The notes: generated from the letters alone by a model not told the origin. Positions 7,566 to 18,881 are shown, numbered from the stretch's first letter. The stretch is 64,000 bases of DNA from Legionella moravica DSM 19234 (GCF_000423305.1 NZ_KE384001.1:113208-177207); one strand, 5' to 3'. Numbers and translations are program-made.

Positions 7566-10500
7566 CTATTTGATATCAACTGGGATATTGGACTTATTCA
7601 TTAATTCATCAACAGTACATGAATCATATTCACCAATATGGGCGATAATGTTATTCAGCTCAATGCTGATTTGATCTTTACATTCTTGTGTCAATGGGCC
7701 GTTGATTGACAGCTGATATTCCCCATATTGATTTTTTGAGAAATAAACCCATAAGGTTTTGTTACTGATAGGGCGATCCATGCAGCTGAAATGACTGGGA
7801 TAAGAATAATTCAGATGGCCAAAATTTGTGTCCTGTTGTTCTTTAGTAAATAAACTGGGTGTAATACTGATGAGTACTCTAAGTCTGTCGGGTTTTTGGA
7901 TCGGCAAGCTCAAATGAAACAATTCATTGATTTTTTGTTTAATCAACAGGCTGTTTTTAAAGGTTTTTGTCCTGCTTAAATATTTGAGATAATATTTGAT
8001 TACTAAAGAATTGATTTTACTTTCTTTAAATTGTTTCGTGAGAAGTAGTTTGTTTATTGCATAGGAAAGATATTGGCTAAAGGTCAATTTTGAATTTTTA
8101 AATCCCAGATCTTTGATGAAATGAGAACATTGTTGGTAGGGTGCAGTGTTTAGAATGTGTTCTTCTATGGTATGTATGCAATCAATAAATCGACTTTTTT
8201 CATCCAAAGCCAGATTAATGCGTTTGTATTCAGAAAAAAGACCCACAACGGATTTGTATCGGCTGCCTTCTCTACCGCTGCGAATCAAAATTACTGGAAT
8301 TTTACTCTGGTGGCTGATAGTGTAAAACGCGATTTGGCAGGCTGCGATTAAACCAGAGGTCACGTTGATGTTTTGTTTTTTATGCCACTCAAAAAATGGA
8401 TCCATGATGCGATTGGGAATAGGGTAGTGGCATAAAAACTGTGATTGAATGGCTGCATCAGGCAAATGATTTCCATGTCCAAAACTCAATAATTCAAATC
8501 CGCGATTGTAGTGTTTCCAAAAATCAATTTTAGCAGTCAGATTTTTTTCATAATGCTCATTGTTGTGTTTGACATAATTAAAGAACGATTCTCTTTCTGG
8601 AGAGTGTAGTAATTTTTTTCCCTGGACAAGCTTCTCATAGCTGTTTTTAAATTGGCTCCAAACCAGTTCACAAGAGGTATCATCTACAATGATGTGAGGG
8701 ATTAACAGATGCAATTCATGCAGATCGTTATTTATTTTATACAGATATACTCTGATTAAGGGTTGTTCTGATAAGGGAATAAGACGCATCAGGTTTCTGT
8801 AAAATTCCATATGAAGTACATCTCGCTCATTATTCAAAGAGATGTCATGAAACATTAATTGAAATTGACCGTGTCGATTAATGGTTTGTATGGGTTCCTC
8901 TTTGTTAAATTGAATCCAGAATGCGCTGTTTTGTTCTACAACATAATGAAAGGCCTGGGCCAGATAATCTTTATTAAGGGGACCATGTATTTGCACTTGC
9001 ATGCCAATATTAAAGCTGTAATTGAGTTTATTCATCACCCAAAAAATGTACTGAAAATCACACAATGGAACGGTTTGTTCGGTCATTGGTGCACTTGTCG
9101 AATCAATCGTTTCAGAGTGGAGCAAAGGATATAGATTATTGGCAATTTCGGTTGCAATTTTTTCAATAGTCGGACTATTGATGAAGTACTCTATGGGTAA
9201 ACTCAGTTTGGGAAAGTGCAGCAAATCGTGAATACGATTTCTTACTTCTATAGACATGAGTGAGTCCATTCCGATGGAAAATAGATTATCTTTTGCAGTG
9301 ATTTGATTGCCGCTGTCCAGCCTCAGAACTTCTGCGGTGATAGAACATAAAGCCTGACTTAGTTTTGCAATGATCTCTTCTTTGGTACCCTGTTTCAAGG
9401 AATTTAAAAAGTGATTATCCGGTGTTGTGGGCATTTTGACACGATCTTCAAACAGGGCTTGTTTGGGCGAGTGTTTGAAATAGACAGTCCAATCCATAGG
9501 GCATGGAGCAATTTGGGTTAATTGACTGGTTAATAACACATCGAGTATCTCAATATTGTCTGGTTCCATAGGCATAAAACCATGCTGTTGCATGGCTTGG
9601 GTCAGGTTTGATGACATTCCGGTGTTTTGAAAAGGTCCCCAGTTTATTGCAATTGCTGGCAAACCTTCATGGTGTCGCCGATGCGCTAATCCGTCCAAAA
9701 ATCCATTTGCTGCTGCGTAGTTTGCTTGTCCTTTTGCTCCCAGAATGGATGCCGAAGAAGAAAAAAGAACAAACAGTTCAAGAGGAACAGTTTTTGTTAA
9801 CTGATGAAGAATCAGGGCGCTCTCCATCTTTGCGTTGAGTACGTTTTCTATTTGTTCCTTGGTTAAATTGATTATCAAGCCATCCTGAACGATTCCAGCC
9901 AGATGGAATACTCCCTTAAGGGGTAAAGAATCTTGAGTAAGGGATTTGATCAATTGCTCCATCTGTTGATAATTGCTGGCATTGATTTGATGATGTTTTA
10001 TGTGGATCTGTTTTTGTTTTGCACTTTCAATTAAGGATTGAATGGAAGCTGATGGTTCTGAACGACTGGTCAGATGGAGGTTTCGTGCACCTCTTGAGAT
10101 TAGATAGTGTATTAATGGTGTTGCTAAACCACCTGTTCCGCCAATAATCAGATAACTGGCCTGAGAATCACAAATCAGTCTTTGTTGTACCTGGTTTATG
10201 TGCAGATGTTTGTTCTTCAATCCGGGTACATAGAGTGCCTTTCTCAGAGCGCATTGCGTTTCGGCATTATTGGCATTAAATAAATAATGAAATGCATCTT
10301 CCAGACTGCTCTTGGCATCACAATCCACTGTGTAATTTTGTTTTAAATCGAGCTCGTTTCTAAAACTGTTCCAGAAGGAGGTGGCCATGGTGTGGTAGGG
10401 ATTGACTGCTTCATTCCCGTCCAGGGCAAAAGCCTGTTCTGTTACCAAGGTAAAGCTTTCAGGGCGTGATTTAAAGAGCATTTTGCAGCAATGTACCAAT

Positions 10501-13500
10501 TCATAAAATTGACTCTGATCATAGAGAAACACGATGTGTTTATGTTCTATATCGGCCAGAGATCTGACTTCTTTTATGAGTTGGTAACGGAGCGTTCCTA
10601 ATCGCTTTTTAGCTTTTTCCGGATCGGTTGAAATGACCAATAGCTCTGCTAATTTCTGTTGAATTGGTTGTTGGTGTTTAACCTGTTTCCATTGAATTTG
10701 ATACAGATGATTCAGAATGGATTCATAGGAAATAAATTGATTGGGTGTGACTTTTCTTAATTTCAGCTCTTTGATAGACGCAATCAATAACCCTGAGTCA
10801 TCATATATTTTTAAATCAAAACACAGATCGCGTTCGTCTTTCGTTCTTCTTTTGAGCAAGTGCACCCAAATAGTTCGCGGCGCATGGTGAAAAGCGGTCA
10901 TCTGATCCAGGGAATAGGGAACGTAAGTTGAATGCTCCACTGAATTCATACTGAGCAGAACAATGCTTTGTATGGCGCCGTCAAGCAGTATGGGGTGATA
11001 ATGATAATCAGTCGTCTGAGTTGCCTGGGTTAAGGTTATTTTAGAAAGTATGCTGTCCGTGCCAATATATCCTTCCTGCATCACCTGAAATTCTTTGCCA
11101 TAAAATAATGAGCGATTTTTAAAGTGATCATAAATTTGCGACAGATCCAGCTTTTTATCAAAGGATGATTTGAGCTCGTTAATGTTGATGTGTACGGGGG
11201 GAGAGCTGGTTTTGGGGCAACATTCCATCTCGGCATATTTTTGCCAACTTGAATCATGCTGCGCAAAAATGGTGATTTTGTATCGTCCATTTTGGATTGG
11301 TTTTGCCAGAAGTTGAATCTCTTGACCTTGTCGAGGATATAATGGACGTTCGACATGAACGTGTTCAATACTCAGCTCATTGCTCTTGAGTAGTTCCTTT
11401 GCAGCGGTTAAGCCACACTCTAGATAGGCCGTCGCCGGAACAACCACTTTATCAAATACCATGTGGTGTTTTATATAACTTAGATTATTCAAATCCAGTT
11501 TGTTTCTGAACAGGAATTCATTTCCTGGCATGGAGAGCATTTGTCCTAAAAGAGGATGGATTAGGCTTTCAGGTGGTGCGTATTCACTTTTTTTATCCGG
11601 CCAGAATTCAACGCGGTCAAAAGTATAATGAGGTAACACAACGGGGTGAAACTCAATGCCGAGTGATTTATAATACTGTTTCCAGTCGATTGATTCGCCA
11701 TTTAGGTACTTTTTCAATAAGTCATGAAGCAATGGGTTGTGTGTGCGTTCGAAGCTTTTTCCTGGAGCAGAGGATAAGGTAAAATGGCCTGAATTAAGAA
11801 GCTGCGCGGCTTCGGTGGTACTTTTTGCTGAGAGAACCAAACGATAAGAATAATGATCGCGGCATGTTGCGGCAGTAAAACAGACATCGCTGAAATTCTC
11901 TTTGGTGTGTTCCAGATACTGTTGATACGCCTTGGATAATTGAATGAGTGCTGAACTGGATTTTGCTGATAAAACAAGCACATGAAGCTGGTCTGTGTGG
12001 GTTGATCTGCTCATGTCCTGCTGAGGAAATTCTTGAAGAATAACATGAGCATTGGTGCCGCTAAATCCGAAGGCATTGATGCCTGCGCATCGTGGCTTAA
12101 CACTGCTTTTCCAGTCCATATTTTGCAAGGCAATGCGGGTATTATTCAAGGTAATGTTTGGATTTAAATGCTTAAAATTCAGTATCTTATAAATTTTTTG
12201 ATTTTTTAAACTGATAATTGTTTTTATAATGCCGGCAATCCCTGAAGCACTTTCAAGATGACCTATATTGGTTTTAACAGTACCCACATACAACGGGTTT
12301 TCCTGGCTGTGATGGGTCCCATACACCTGATTAATGGCATGAATCTCTATCGGATCACCCAGTGGGGTACCTGTGCCATGCGCTTCAATATAGCTGATAT
12401 CCTCGCTTGAGAGATTGGATTGGCTCAGCGCCGTTTTCATCACTTCTTCCTGGCTTGTACCATTAGGAACCGTTAAACCTGCTGACTTTCCATCATTATT
12501 GACTGCTGTTGCCTTGATTACCGCTAAAATGGAATCTTTATCGCGCAGGGCATCGGATAATCTTTTGAGCAAGACAACACCACAGCCTTCGGCTCGGGCA
12601 TATCCGTCTGCTCGTTCATCAAAGGTTTTGCATTGACCATCGGGTGCCAGGGCTTTGGCCTTGCAAAGGGTTACGTTAGATTCAGGCATCAACAGGATGT
12701 TCACGCCACCAGCCAGTGCATAATCCGTTTCATGATTTTTTAAACTTTGGCAGGCGTAATGAAGTGCGACCAGAGAAGAGGAACAGGCGGTATCTATGCT
12801 TAAAGAAGGGCCTTTAAAATCAAAAAAATAGGCGACTCGTCCAGGAATTAAATTCAATACATTTCCAGTAATCGAGTACGCGCTCAATTCTTCATTGGAA
12901 AATCCTGATTTCTCCAATAGAGCATAATACTCATTAGGCCCTACACCGGCAAAAACTCCAGTCAAGCTGCCGCGCAATGAATCAGGAGGGTAGTTTGCAT
13001 ATTCCAAAGCCTTATAACACTGCTCTAAAAAAAGGCGCTGCTGTGGTTCCATTAATTTGGCTTCGCGAGGACTAATGCCAAAAAAATTCGCATCAAAATC
13101 TTTAATGTGCTCTATAAATCCCATTTTAGTGACGTAGGATTTACCCGGGGCATCCATATCGGGATCATAATATTTGCTATTATCCCAACGCTCTATGGGA
13201 ATATCCTTTATGCCGCTGAGTCCTTGCTCGAGCAAAGCCTCGAACGCTGCAATATCGGGAGCATCAGGCAGGTTGCAGCTCATTCCTATAATCGCTATGG
13301 CTTCTTCATTTTTGGGCGTTGATGGTTGTTCTGCCTGTTTTTGAATTAAATTCGCATCCAGTTCTGATTCAATATGACCTGCCAATTTATTAATGGTGGG
13401 ATAATTAAAGCCAATATTAACCATGATCTTCATGGCAGGATCTAATTTTTTCTTCAGCTCGTTTGCCAGTTCGGCAATCATGAGCGAGTCCAGGCCAATT

Positions 13501-16500
13501 TCAAAAAAACCTTCGTCTTCATCTAAATCGTCAGTTGAGGACAGCTCCAATATCTCTTTGCAGAGCCCTGACACCATGTCTCTACAGGCTTTAAACCGAT
13601 TTTCTTTATTAATATTGAGGTAATGACTTAACCACTGGGACCAATCTTTATTAGCTGTTTGATTGGTCAGACGGTGCTCATCCAGCAGAAGATCGTCAGA
13701 AAGCACTTTATAAAATCCGGTCAAGGGATTTGGAACAAAATCCAGCATGAACTTGAGATAATCTGGCGAGATGATGCTTGCTTGAGACAGCTGACCATTG
13801 AGTACTACTTTAATAAAGGAATGACCTTGTTCATTGGTGATCAATGCCTCTTTAAGCCCCTGATCTCGTGAACGTTTATTAGCCATTCCAACCTCGCCCC
13901 AAGGCCCCCATTGGATGGCTGTGCCCGGAAGCCCCAAGCGTTGACGCTCGGCAATCAGCAAATCAAGAAAACTGTTGGCGGCACTGTATACGGATTCTTT
14001 GTTGCTTCCGAATACTGAGGAGATGGACGAATAAACGGCAAAGAAATCCAAATCACAGTGTTGACTTAGTTCATGTAAATGCCATGCTCCTTTGACTTTT
14101 GCAGAAAATAAATAATCCACATCTTCGTCTTTATGATCTATTAACGGAGCTTTTATTGCTGCTCCTGCTGCATGAATAATGCCTTTTAACAGATTATCTG
14201 CATTAAGTTCCGCTATGAGTTTTTGTACTTGCTCTCTATTGCTGACATCCACACTTCTCGTTTGTATGGTCTGTTCCGGGAAGTCGATTAGAATTTTTTT
14301 TATGGCCGCTTTCAGTTCAGGCTTATCTGTTGCTCTGGAGATTATCACTACCTCCCTGGCTCCTGCTGAAAGCAGTGCCTGCGCGGTTACCAGACCTAGT
14401 CCTCCTGTGCCTCCTGAAATGAGGTATCGTCCTTTGCCTGAAATTAGAAGTTTATCGTCAGCTAAGGTGGCTCTTTTTAATCGAGACACCATTCTAACCC
14501 CATTGCGATAAGCTACCACGTGCTCATGTAATGGACCGTGGTTATGGTTCATCTCGTCATATACCTGATTGGTGATAATGGCTGATTCTGATGGCTCCAA
14601 ATCAATCAGAGTGGTATTAAATTGGGGTAATTCCAGTCCAAGGGTTTTGCACAGCCCAATGAGCGGGCTATTGCTCAGATTAAGTTCGCCTGCGGGAAGC
14701 TCGGCTATAGCGTTGGTTGTAAGAACAACTAATTGGGGGGCAAGCGCTTTTTTATTGAACTCTTGAATTAAATGCACCAGTTTTTTAGTAAGGTGTTTTT
14801 GGAAGTCGATGTTGGCTCCAGTTTCTTTTGTCGTAGATGAATCCAGGCCTTCAGCAAAAATTATCCCATACAATCGATCTAAAGCAATGCCATCCTCCTC
14901 AACGAAAATCCTTAATCCTTTCGCTTTAAACTCAGATACCAGATGCTTGGCACCAATGAGCAGCCAATTCATCCCCTGAATTTTACGGTTTTGTTGGTCA
15001 CAGGGTTGAATTTGCCACTGTAATTGGAAACACCAATGATCAGGAATTGGAATGTCATTCAATTTGTCTTTGGATTTTGTCCAATATTCTTTTCTGTCAA
15101 ACTCATATAAAGGTAATTTAACCTTTTCAAAAGGGCTATTTAAAGACTGATAAAAATCAGTCCAGTTAAGAATAAACCCGTCCTCATAAGCTGTTTGCAA
15201 CTCCTCCAGAGCAAGTCCTTGTTGCGCTGTTTCTCGGGATTTTTTTAATGTATGAATGGTGTATTCTTTTCTTTCAATCTGTTCCGCTGCTTCTTGGGCT
15301 GATTTGGCTCTAATGACGACACGGTGGAGGAAATGGCTGCGGCAGGTTGCGGCAGTAAAGCAAATATCTGCAAATCGTTCTTTAGTATTTGTTAAATAGT
15401 TTTGATAACTTGCCAGCAATAATTCAAGAGACAGTTTGCTCTTTGCTGACAACACCAGCAGAAAATCTTGTTGGGGAAGAGCTGGGAGCTCTTTACGCTG
15501 CTGTGGCGCTTCTTGCAGAATAATGTGCGCGTTGGCGCCGCTGAATCCAAAAGAACTGACTCCGGCACAGCGTAACTTTGTATGTTCAGGCCAATCGATA
15601 GTTTTTAGTGGAATTACTGCATTTTTTAATTCGATTTCAGGATTTAGTTTTTTAAAGTTGAGATGTTTAAATAATTTGTGAGTTTTAAGGCTTAAAATGG
15701 CTTTGATTATTCCAGCCACACCAGATGCACTCTCACAGTGACCAATATTGGTTTTTACTGAGCTGATATACAGCGGTTGTTTCATGCTATGACTGTCACT
15801 GAATATTTTAGTCAGTGTATTGGCTTCTATTGGATCTGCTAATGGGGTACCTGTTCCATGCGCCTCGATATAATCAATATCTTCAGGAGATAATTTTGAC
15901 TTGGCCAAGGCGCTGCGGATCAGTTCTTCCTGTGCTGTGCCATTGGGGACAGTGAAACCGCTGCTTTTACCATCGCTGTTAATGGCGGTTCCCTTGATGA
16001 CGGCAAGGATATTATCCTTATCTTTTAATGCGGTACTTAGACGTTTTAATACAATAGCCCCGCAGCCTTCGCTTCTGGCATAACCATCTGCGTCTTCGCT
16101 AAACGTTTTACAGCGACTTTCTGGTGATAACATTCGAGCTTTGGATAAGGTGATGTTCGACTCAGGAGCTAACAAAGTGTTTACCCCTCCGGCCAAAGCC
16201 ATGTCGCAGTCACCTGCTTGCAGGCTGAGGCAGGCATTGTGAATGGCTGTCATCGATGAGGAACAGGCGGTGTCGATGACCTGGATTGGGCCGTGAAAAT
16301 CAAAGGCATAGGCTACCCGGCCAGCCAAGGCATTCAGGACATTTCCAGTGGCAAGGTAAATACTAAGATCTTCTAATTTGAGGCCATTATCAATCAGTAC
16401 GCGAGGGTATTCATTCGTTCCAACGCCAACAAATACTCCGGTATTGCTGTCTTTAACAGAATCCAGAGAAAGATTTGCGTCCTCTAATGCGTGATAACAT

Positions 16501-18881
16501 ACCTCCATAAACACGCGGAGTTGTGGCGACATGAATTTGGCCTCTCTGGGGCTGACATTAAAAAAATCGGCATCGAACTTTTTAATATGATCCATGAACC
16601 CTAATTGCTTGATGTACAGTTTGCCCAAGGTATTTAAATCGGGGTCATAATATTTATCGTTATCCCAACGTTCCAGAGGGATATCACTCATACCGCTTTC
16701 CCCTTGGTCTAATAGGGATAAAAACGCATCAATATTTTCGGCTTTGGGAAAACGGCAGCTCATGCCGATAACAGCGATTGGTTCAATGTTGAGTACATTA
16801 ATAGACGGTTGTCGTTGTACGGTTTCAGGAACGATAATGGAGCGAAGATGGCGAGCCAGTTTTACCACATTTAATTGAGGAGACGTTAGGATAGATGGCA
16901 CTTTATATCGAGGAGCAAAAGAATCCTGAATGAGTTGATCCAGAGCGGCCAATGATTCGGTGGTGAGGCCTAATGAATTAAAATCTTGGTATTCGTCTAT
17001 ACGCTCTTTATTAAGTAACGTTGCTATAAGACCAGCAATTTTTTCTTTGATGACCTCATCCTGTTGTGTTGGCGATTTTTGATAAAATCCATCCAGCCAA
17101 TGATTATTGTCCGATTTATTTCTTGGTTCGTGCCAAAAGGATTTTCTATTAAATCGATAGAGGGGCAAATCGGTTTTATTAAACGGGGAATCGTTGTTCT
17201 CAATTCGCACGTTATCACCAGACAAATAATATTCAACAAGATGTTTATCTGTAAAACTTAAATATTTAGGTGGGTGATTTATGCTGACTTTTATGATTTC
17301 ATAATCTTCAGATTCAATTTTTTGAATTAATGAATCTTTATCTTTTGCGATGATGGCGCAGCGGTATTTAAAGTGATCTCGACAGTTGATTAGAGTCTGG
17401 CAAATATCACTCAGGTTAGCAGCGGTGTTCTTCAAATAAGAAATAAAATCTGTCAGCATCATTTTAAGGGATTCTGAGTTACCGGCAGAAAGTAAAAAAC
17501 ATAACTCGGTGTCTTTGTCGATAGGGGATGCATAAATTTCTAAGTCGGGAGATTCTTCAACGATAAGACTGACATTGGTACCACTAAAACCGAAATTGGA
17601 AACCTGGGCATACCTTTTTTTATTGTTTTGCTTCAAAAAATCAACGGAGTGAATCGGGAAGAGGGCTGGAATGGCTTCTGGGGAAATGGTTGCATTAGGG
17701 ATTGAATAATATAAGTTGGGTGGTATGGTTTTGTTTTTCAGAGCGCAGATTACTTTTATTAAGGAAGCGATACCTGATGAAGAAATGGTATGTCCAATTG
17801 TGCTTTTTACTGCCCCCAAGATGAGCGGTTTTTCAATGGAGTGTTGGCCTTGGTGTATGTGCTGAATGGCATTAAATTCAACAGAGTCGCCAATCACAGT
17901 ACCTGTGCCATGTGTTTCAATATAATCAATGTCTTTTGGAGTGATGTTTGCTTGCTCCAGTAAGGCCTGATGCATGGCAATTTGTGCATTAATATTGGGA
18001 GCAACAAGACTTCCCTCGTCTCCATCGTGATTCATGACGATGCTTTTTATAAGGGCAAGTATATTATTTTTGTCTTTAATTGCGTCGCTTAACCGTTTGA
18101 CAATAACTACAGCGCAACCTTCACTGCGCACAAAGCCATCCGCTTCAATATCGAAGCTGCTGCAATGCCCTTTTGCTGACAGCATATTTGCTTTACTCAA
18201 ACCGATAAAGTTTTCAGGACATAAATTAAGGTGGACTCCACCAACAATTGCCATGTGGCATTGTCGTGTTCGCAGATCGGTTGCTGCAACGTAAAGGGCT
18301 GATAAGGAAGAAGAGCATGCTGTATCAACAGTCATGCTGGGACCTCTGAGGTTTAAAAAGTGACACAGTCTTCCTGGCGCTGCACTATTGGCCGCACCAA
18401 TTTGCGTGTATTCGTTAAACTGTATGTTGTCTTTATAGTTGAGGTGGCTGTAATCCTGGGAGGAAATACCACAATACACGCCAGTCTTGCTGCCATTGAT
18501 TGATTCATGAGTTATGTTTGCATGGTTTAAGGCTCGTATGGCTACTTCAAGGAACAGTCGATGTTGCGGGTCAATTTGTTTGGCTTCAGCTGGCGATATT
18601 CTAAAGAATTCGGAGTCAAATAAATGAGCATTACTTAAAAAACCACCAAATCGACTGATGATTTTATCTGCTTTTCTTCTGTCTGGATCGTAGTATTGAT
18701 CAATATTCCAGCGATTCTCCGGGACTTCTCTGATTGGGCTTTGTCCGCTTAGCAATAGATTATAAAATGCGTCAACATGTTCTATATCCGAATCAATACC
18801 AGGGAATTGGCAATTCATTCCTATAATTGCCAGAGGTTCATTCATGTCGATAGCTTCGTCATGTTGCTGTTTCTTTAACAC
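7566..18881 (-). CDS. AT-less multimodular polyketide synthase with terminal condensation domain
   Basis: This giant type I PKS builds a polyketide by decarboxylative condensation on acyl carrier proteins. Domains in order, as residues from GTG 18881: KS1 (about 16-440, DTACSSS with Cys189, ETHGTGT), ACP1 (about 610-680), KS2 (about 700-1120, Cys873), KR1 (about 1290-1660, GGTGGLG near 1490), ACP2 (GLDSL near 1797), KS3 (about 1860-2280, Cys2033), DH (about 2410-2700, HHMVFDKVVVP near 2474), KR2 (about 2730-3090), ACP3 (GMDSL near 3207) and an NRPS-type condensation domain (about 3270-3700, PHIIVDDTS). No AT domain lies in any module; each KS is followed by only a short linker. Malonyl units must therefore come from a trans AT, which is not in this window. 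There is no thioesterase. ACP1 reads LGLTTESL, so its phosphopantetheine Ser appears to be Thr. GTG 18881 has AGGGAG upstream; GTG 18908 is a weaker alternative. Confidence 0.92.
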   Translation of the reverse strand: MLKKQQHDEAIDMNEPLAIIGMNCQFPGIDSDIEHVDAFYNLLLSGQSPIREVPENRWNIDQYYDPDRRKADKIISRFGGFLSNAHLFDSEFFRISPAEAKQIDPQHRLFLEVAIRALNHANITHESINGSKTGVYCGISSQDYSHLNYKDNIQFNEYTQIGAANSAAPGRLCHFLNLRGPSMTVDTACSSSLSALYVAATDLRTRQCHMAIVGGVHLNLCPENFIGLSKANMLSAKGHCSSFDIEADGFVRSEGCAVVIVKRLSDAIKDKNNILALIKSIVMNHDGDEGSLVAPNINAQIAMHQALLEQANITPKDIDYIETHGTGTVIGDSVEFNAIQHIHQGQHSIEKPLILGAVKSTIGHTISSSGIASLIKVICALKNKTIPPNLYYSIPNATISPEAIPALFPIHSVDFLKQNNKKRYAQVSNFGFSGTNVSLIVEESPDLEIYASPIDKDTELCFLLSAGNSESLKMMLTDFISYLKNTAANLSDICQTLINCRDHFKYRCAIIAKDKDSLIQKIESEDYEIIKVSINHPPKYLSFTDKHLVEYYLSGDNVRIENNDSPFNKTDLPLYRFNRKSFWHEPRNKSDNNHWLDGFYQKSPTQQDEVIKEKIAGLIATLLNKERIDEYQDFNSLGLTTESLAALDQLIQDSFAPRYKVPSILTSPQLNVVKLARHLRSIIVPETVQRQPSINVLNIEPIAVIGMSCRFPKAENIDAFLSLLDQGESGMSDIPLERWDNDKYYDPDLNTLGKLYIKQLGFMDHIKKFDADFFNVSPREAKFMSPQLRVFMEVCYHALEDANLSLDSVKDSNTGVFVGVGTNEYPRVLIDNGLKLEDLSIYLATGNVLNALAGRVAYAFDFHGPIQVIDTACSSSMTAIHNACLSLQAGDCDMALAGGVNTLLAPESNITLSKARMLSPESRCKTFSEDADGYARSEGCGAIVLKRLSTALKDKDNILAVIKGTAINSDGKSSGFTVPNGTAQEELIRSALAKSKLSPEDIDYIEAHGTGTPLADPIEANTLTKIFSDSHSMKQPLYISSVKTNIGHCESASGVAGIIKAILSLKTHKLFKHLNFKKLNPEIELKNAVIPLKTIDWPEHTKLRCAGVSSFGFSGANAHIILQEAPQQRKELPALPQQDFLLVLSAKSKLSLELLLASYQNYLTNTKERFADICFTAATCRSHFLHRVVIRAKSAQEAAEQIERKEYTIHTLKKSRETAQQGLALEELQTAYEDGFILNWTDFYQSLNSPFEKVKLPLYEFDRKEYWTKSKDKLNDIPIPDHWCFQLQWQIQPCDQQNRKIQGMNWLLIGAKHLVSEFKAKGLRIFVEEDGIALDRLYGIIFAEGLDSSTTKETGANIDFQKHLTKKLVHLIQEFNKKALAPQLVVLTTNAIAELPAGELNLSNSPLIGLCKTLGLELPQFNTTLIDLEPSESAIITNQVYDEMNHNHGPLHEHVVAYRNGVRMVSRLKRATLADDKLLISGKGRYLISGGTGGLGLVTAQALLSAGAREVVIISRATDKPELKAAIKKILIDFPEQTIQTRSVDVSNREQVQKLIAELNADNLLKGIIHAAGAAIKAPLIDHKDEDVDYLFSAKVKGAWHLHELSQHCDLDFFAVYSSISSVFGSNKESVYSAANSFLDLLIAERQRLGLPGTAIQWGPWGEVGMANKRSRDQGLKEALITNEQGHSFIKVVLNGQLSQASIISPDYLKFMLDFVPNPLTGFYKVLSDDLLLDEHRLTNQTANKDWSQWLSHYLNINKENRFKACRDMVSGLCKEILELSSTDDLDEDEGFFEIGLDSLMIAELANELKKKLDPAMKIMVNIGFNYPTINKLAGHIESELDANLIQKQAEQPSTPKNEEAIAIIGMSCNLPDAPDIAAFEALLEQGLSGIKDIPIERWDNSKYYDPDMDAPGKSYVTKMGFIEHIKDFDANFFGISPREAKLMEPQQRLFLEQCYKALEYANYPPDSLRGSLTGVFAGVGPNEYYALLEKSGFSNEELSAYSITGNVLNLIPGRVAYFFDFKGPSLSIDTACSSSLVALHYACQSLKNHETDYALAGGVNILLMPESNVTLCKAKALAPDGQCKTFDERADGYARAEGCGVVLLKRLSDALRDKDSILAVIKATAVNNDGKSAGLTVPNGTSQEEVMKTALSQSNLSSEDISYIEAHGTGTPLGDPIEIHAINQVYGTHHSQENPLYVGTVKTNIGHLESASGIAGIIKTIISLKNQKIYKILNFKHLNPNITLNNTRIALQNMDWKSSVKPRCAGINAFGFSGTNAHVILQEFPQQDMSRSTHTDQLHVLVLSAKSSSALIQLSKAYQQYLEHTKENFSDVCFTAATCRDHYSYRLVLSAKSTTEAAQLLNSGHFTLSSAPGKSFERTHNPLLHDLLKKYLNGESIDWKQYYKSLGIEFHPVVLPHYTFDRVEFWPDKKSEYAPPESLIHPLLGQMLSMPGNEFLFRNKLDLNNLSYIKHHMVFDKVVVPATAYLECGLTAAKELLKSNELSIEHVHVERPLYPRQGQEIQLLAKPIQNGRYKITIFAQHDSSWQKYAEMECCPKTSSPPVHININELKSSFDKKLDLSQIYDHFKNRSLFYGKEFQVMQEGYIGTDSILSKITLTQATQTTDYHYHPILLDGAIQSIVLLSMNSVEHSTYVPYSLDQMTAFHHAPRTIWVHLLKRRTKDERDLCFDLKIYDDSGLLIASIKELKLRKVTPNQFISYESILNHLYQIQWKQVKHQQPIQQKLAELLVISTDPEKAKKRLGTLRYQLIKEVRSLADIEHKHIVFLYDQSQFYELVHCCKMLFKSRPESFTLVTEQAFALDGNEAVNPYHTMATSFWNSFRNELDLKQNYTVDCDAKSSLEDAFHYLFNANNAETQCALRKALYVPGLKNKHLHINQVQQRLICDSQASYLIIGGTGGLATPLIHYLISRGARNLHLTSRSEPSASIQSLIESAKQKQIHIKHHQINASNYQQMEQLIKSLTQDSLPLKGVFHLAGIVQDGLIINLTKEQIENVLNAKMESALILHQLTKTVPLELFVLFSSSASILGAKGQANYAAANGFLDGLAHRRHHEGLPAIAINWGPFQNTGMSSNLTQAMQQHGFMPMEPDNIEILDVLLTSQLTQIAPCPMDWTVYFKHSPKQALFEDRVKMPTTPDNHFLNSLKQGTKEEIIAKLSQALCSITAEVLRLDSGNQITAKDNLFSIGMDSLMSIEVRNRIHDLLHFPKLSLPIEYFINSPTIEKIATEIANNLYPLLHSETIDSTSAPMTEQTVPLCDFQYIFWVMNKLNYSFNIGMQVQIHGPLNKDYLAQAFHYVVEQNSAFWIQFNKEEPIQTINRHGQFQLMFHDISLNNERDVLHMEFYRNLMRLIPLSEQPLIRVYLYKINNDLHELHLLIPHIIVDDTSCELVWSQFKNSYEKLVQGKKLLHSPERESFFNYVKHNNEHYEKNLTAKIDFWKHYNRGFELLSFGHGNHLPDAAIQSQFLCHYPIPNRIMDPFFEWHKKQNINVTSGLIAACQIAFYTISHQSKIPVILIRSGREGSRYKSVVGLFSEYKRINLALDEKSRFIDCIHTIEEHILNTAPYQQCSHFIKDLGFKNSKLTFSQYLSYAINKLLLTKQFKESKINSLVIKYYLKYLSRTKTFKNSLLIKQKINELFHLSLPIQKPDRLRVLISITPSLFTKEQQDTNFGHLNYSYPSHFSCMDRPISNKTLWVYFSKNQYGEYQLSINGPLTQECKDQISIELNNIIAHIGEYDSCTVDELMNKSNIPVDIK

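Noticed and set aside
9608..9838. Plus-strand frames within the PKS gene (also 14179-14511, 12415-12636 and others)
   Set aside because: They lie opposite conserved KS or KR domains, have no ribosome binding site and no recognisable protein sequence; they are shadows of the long minus-strand gene.
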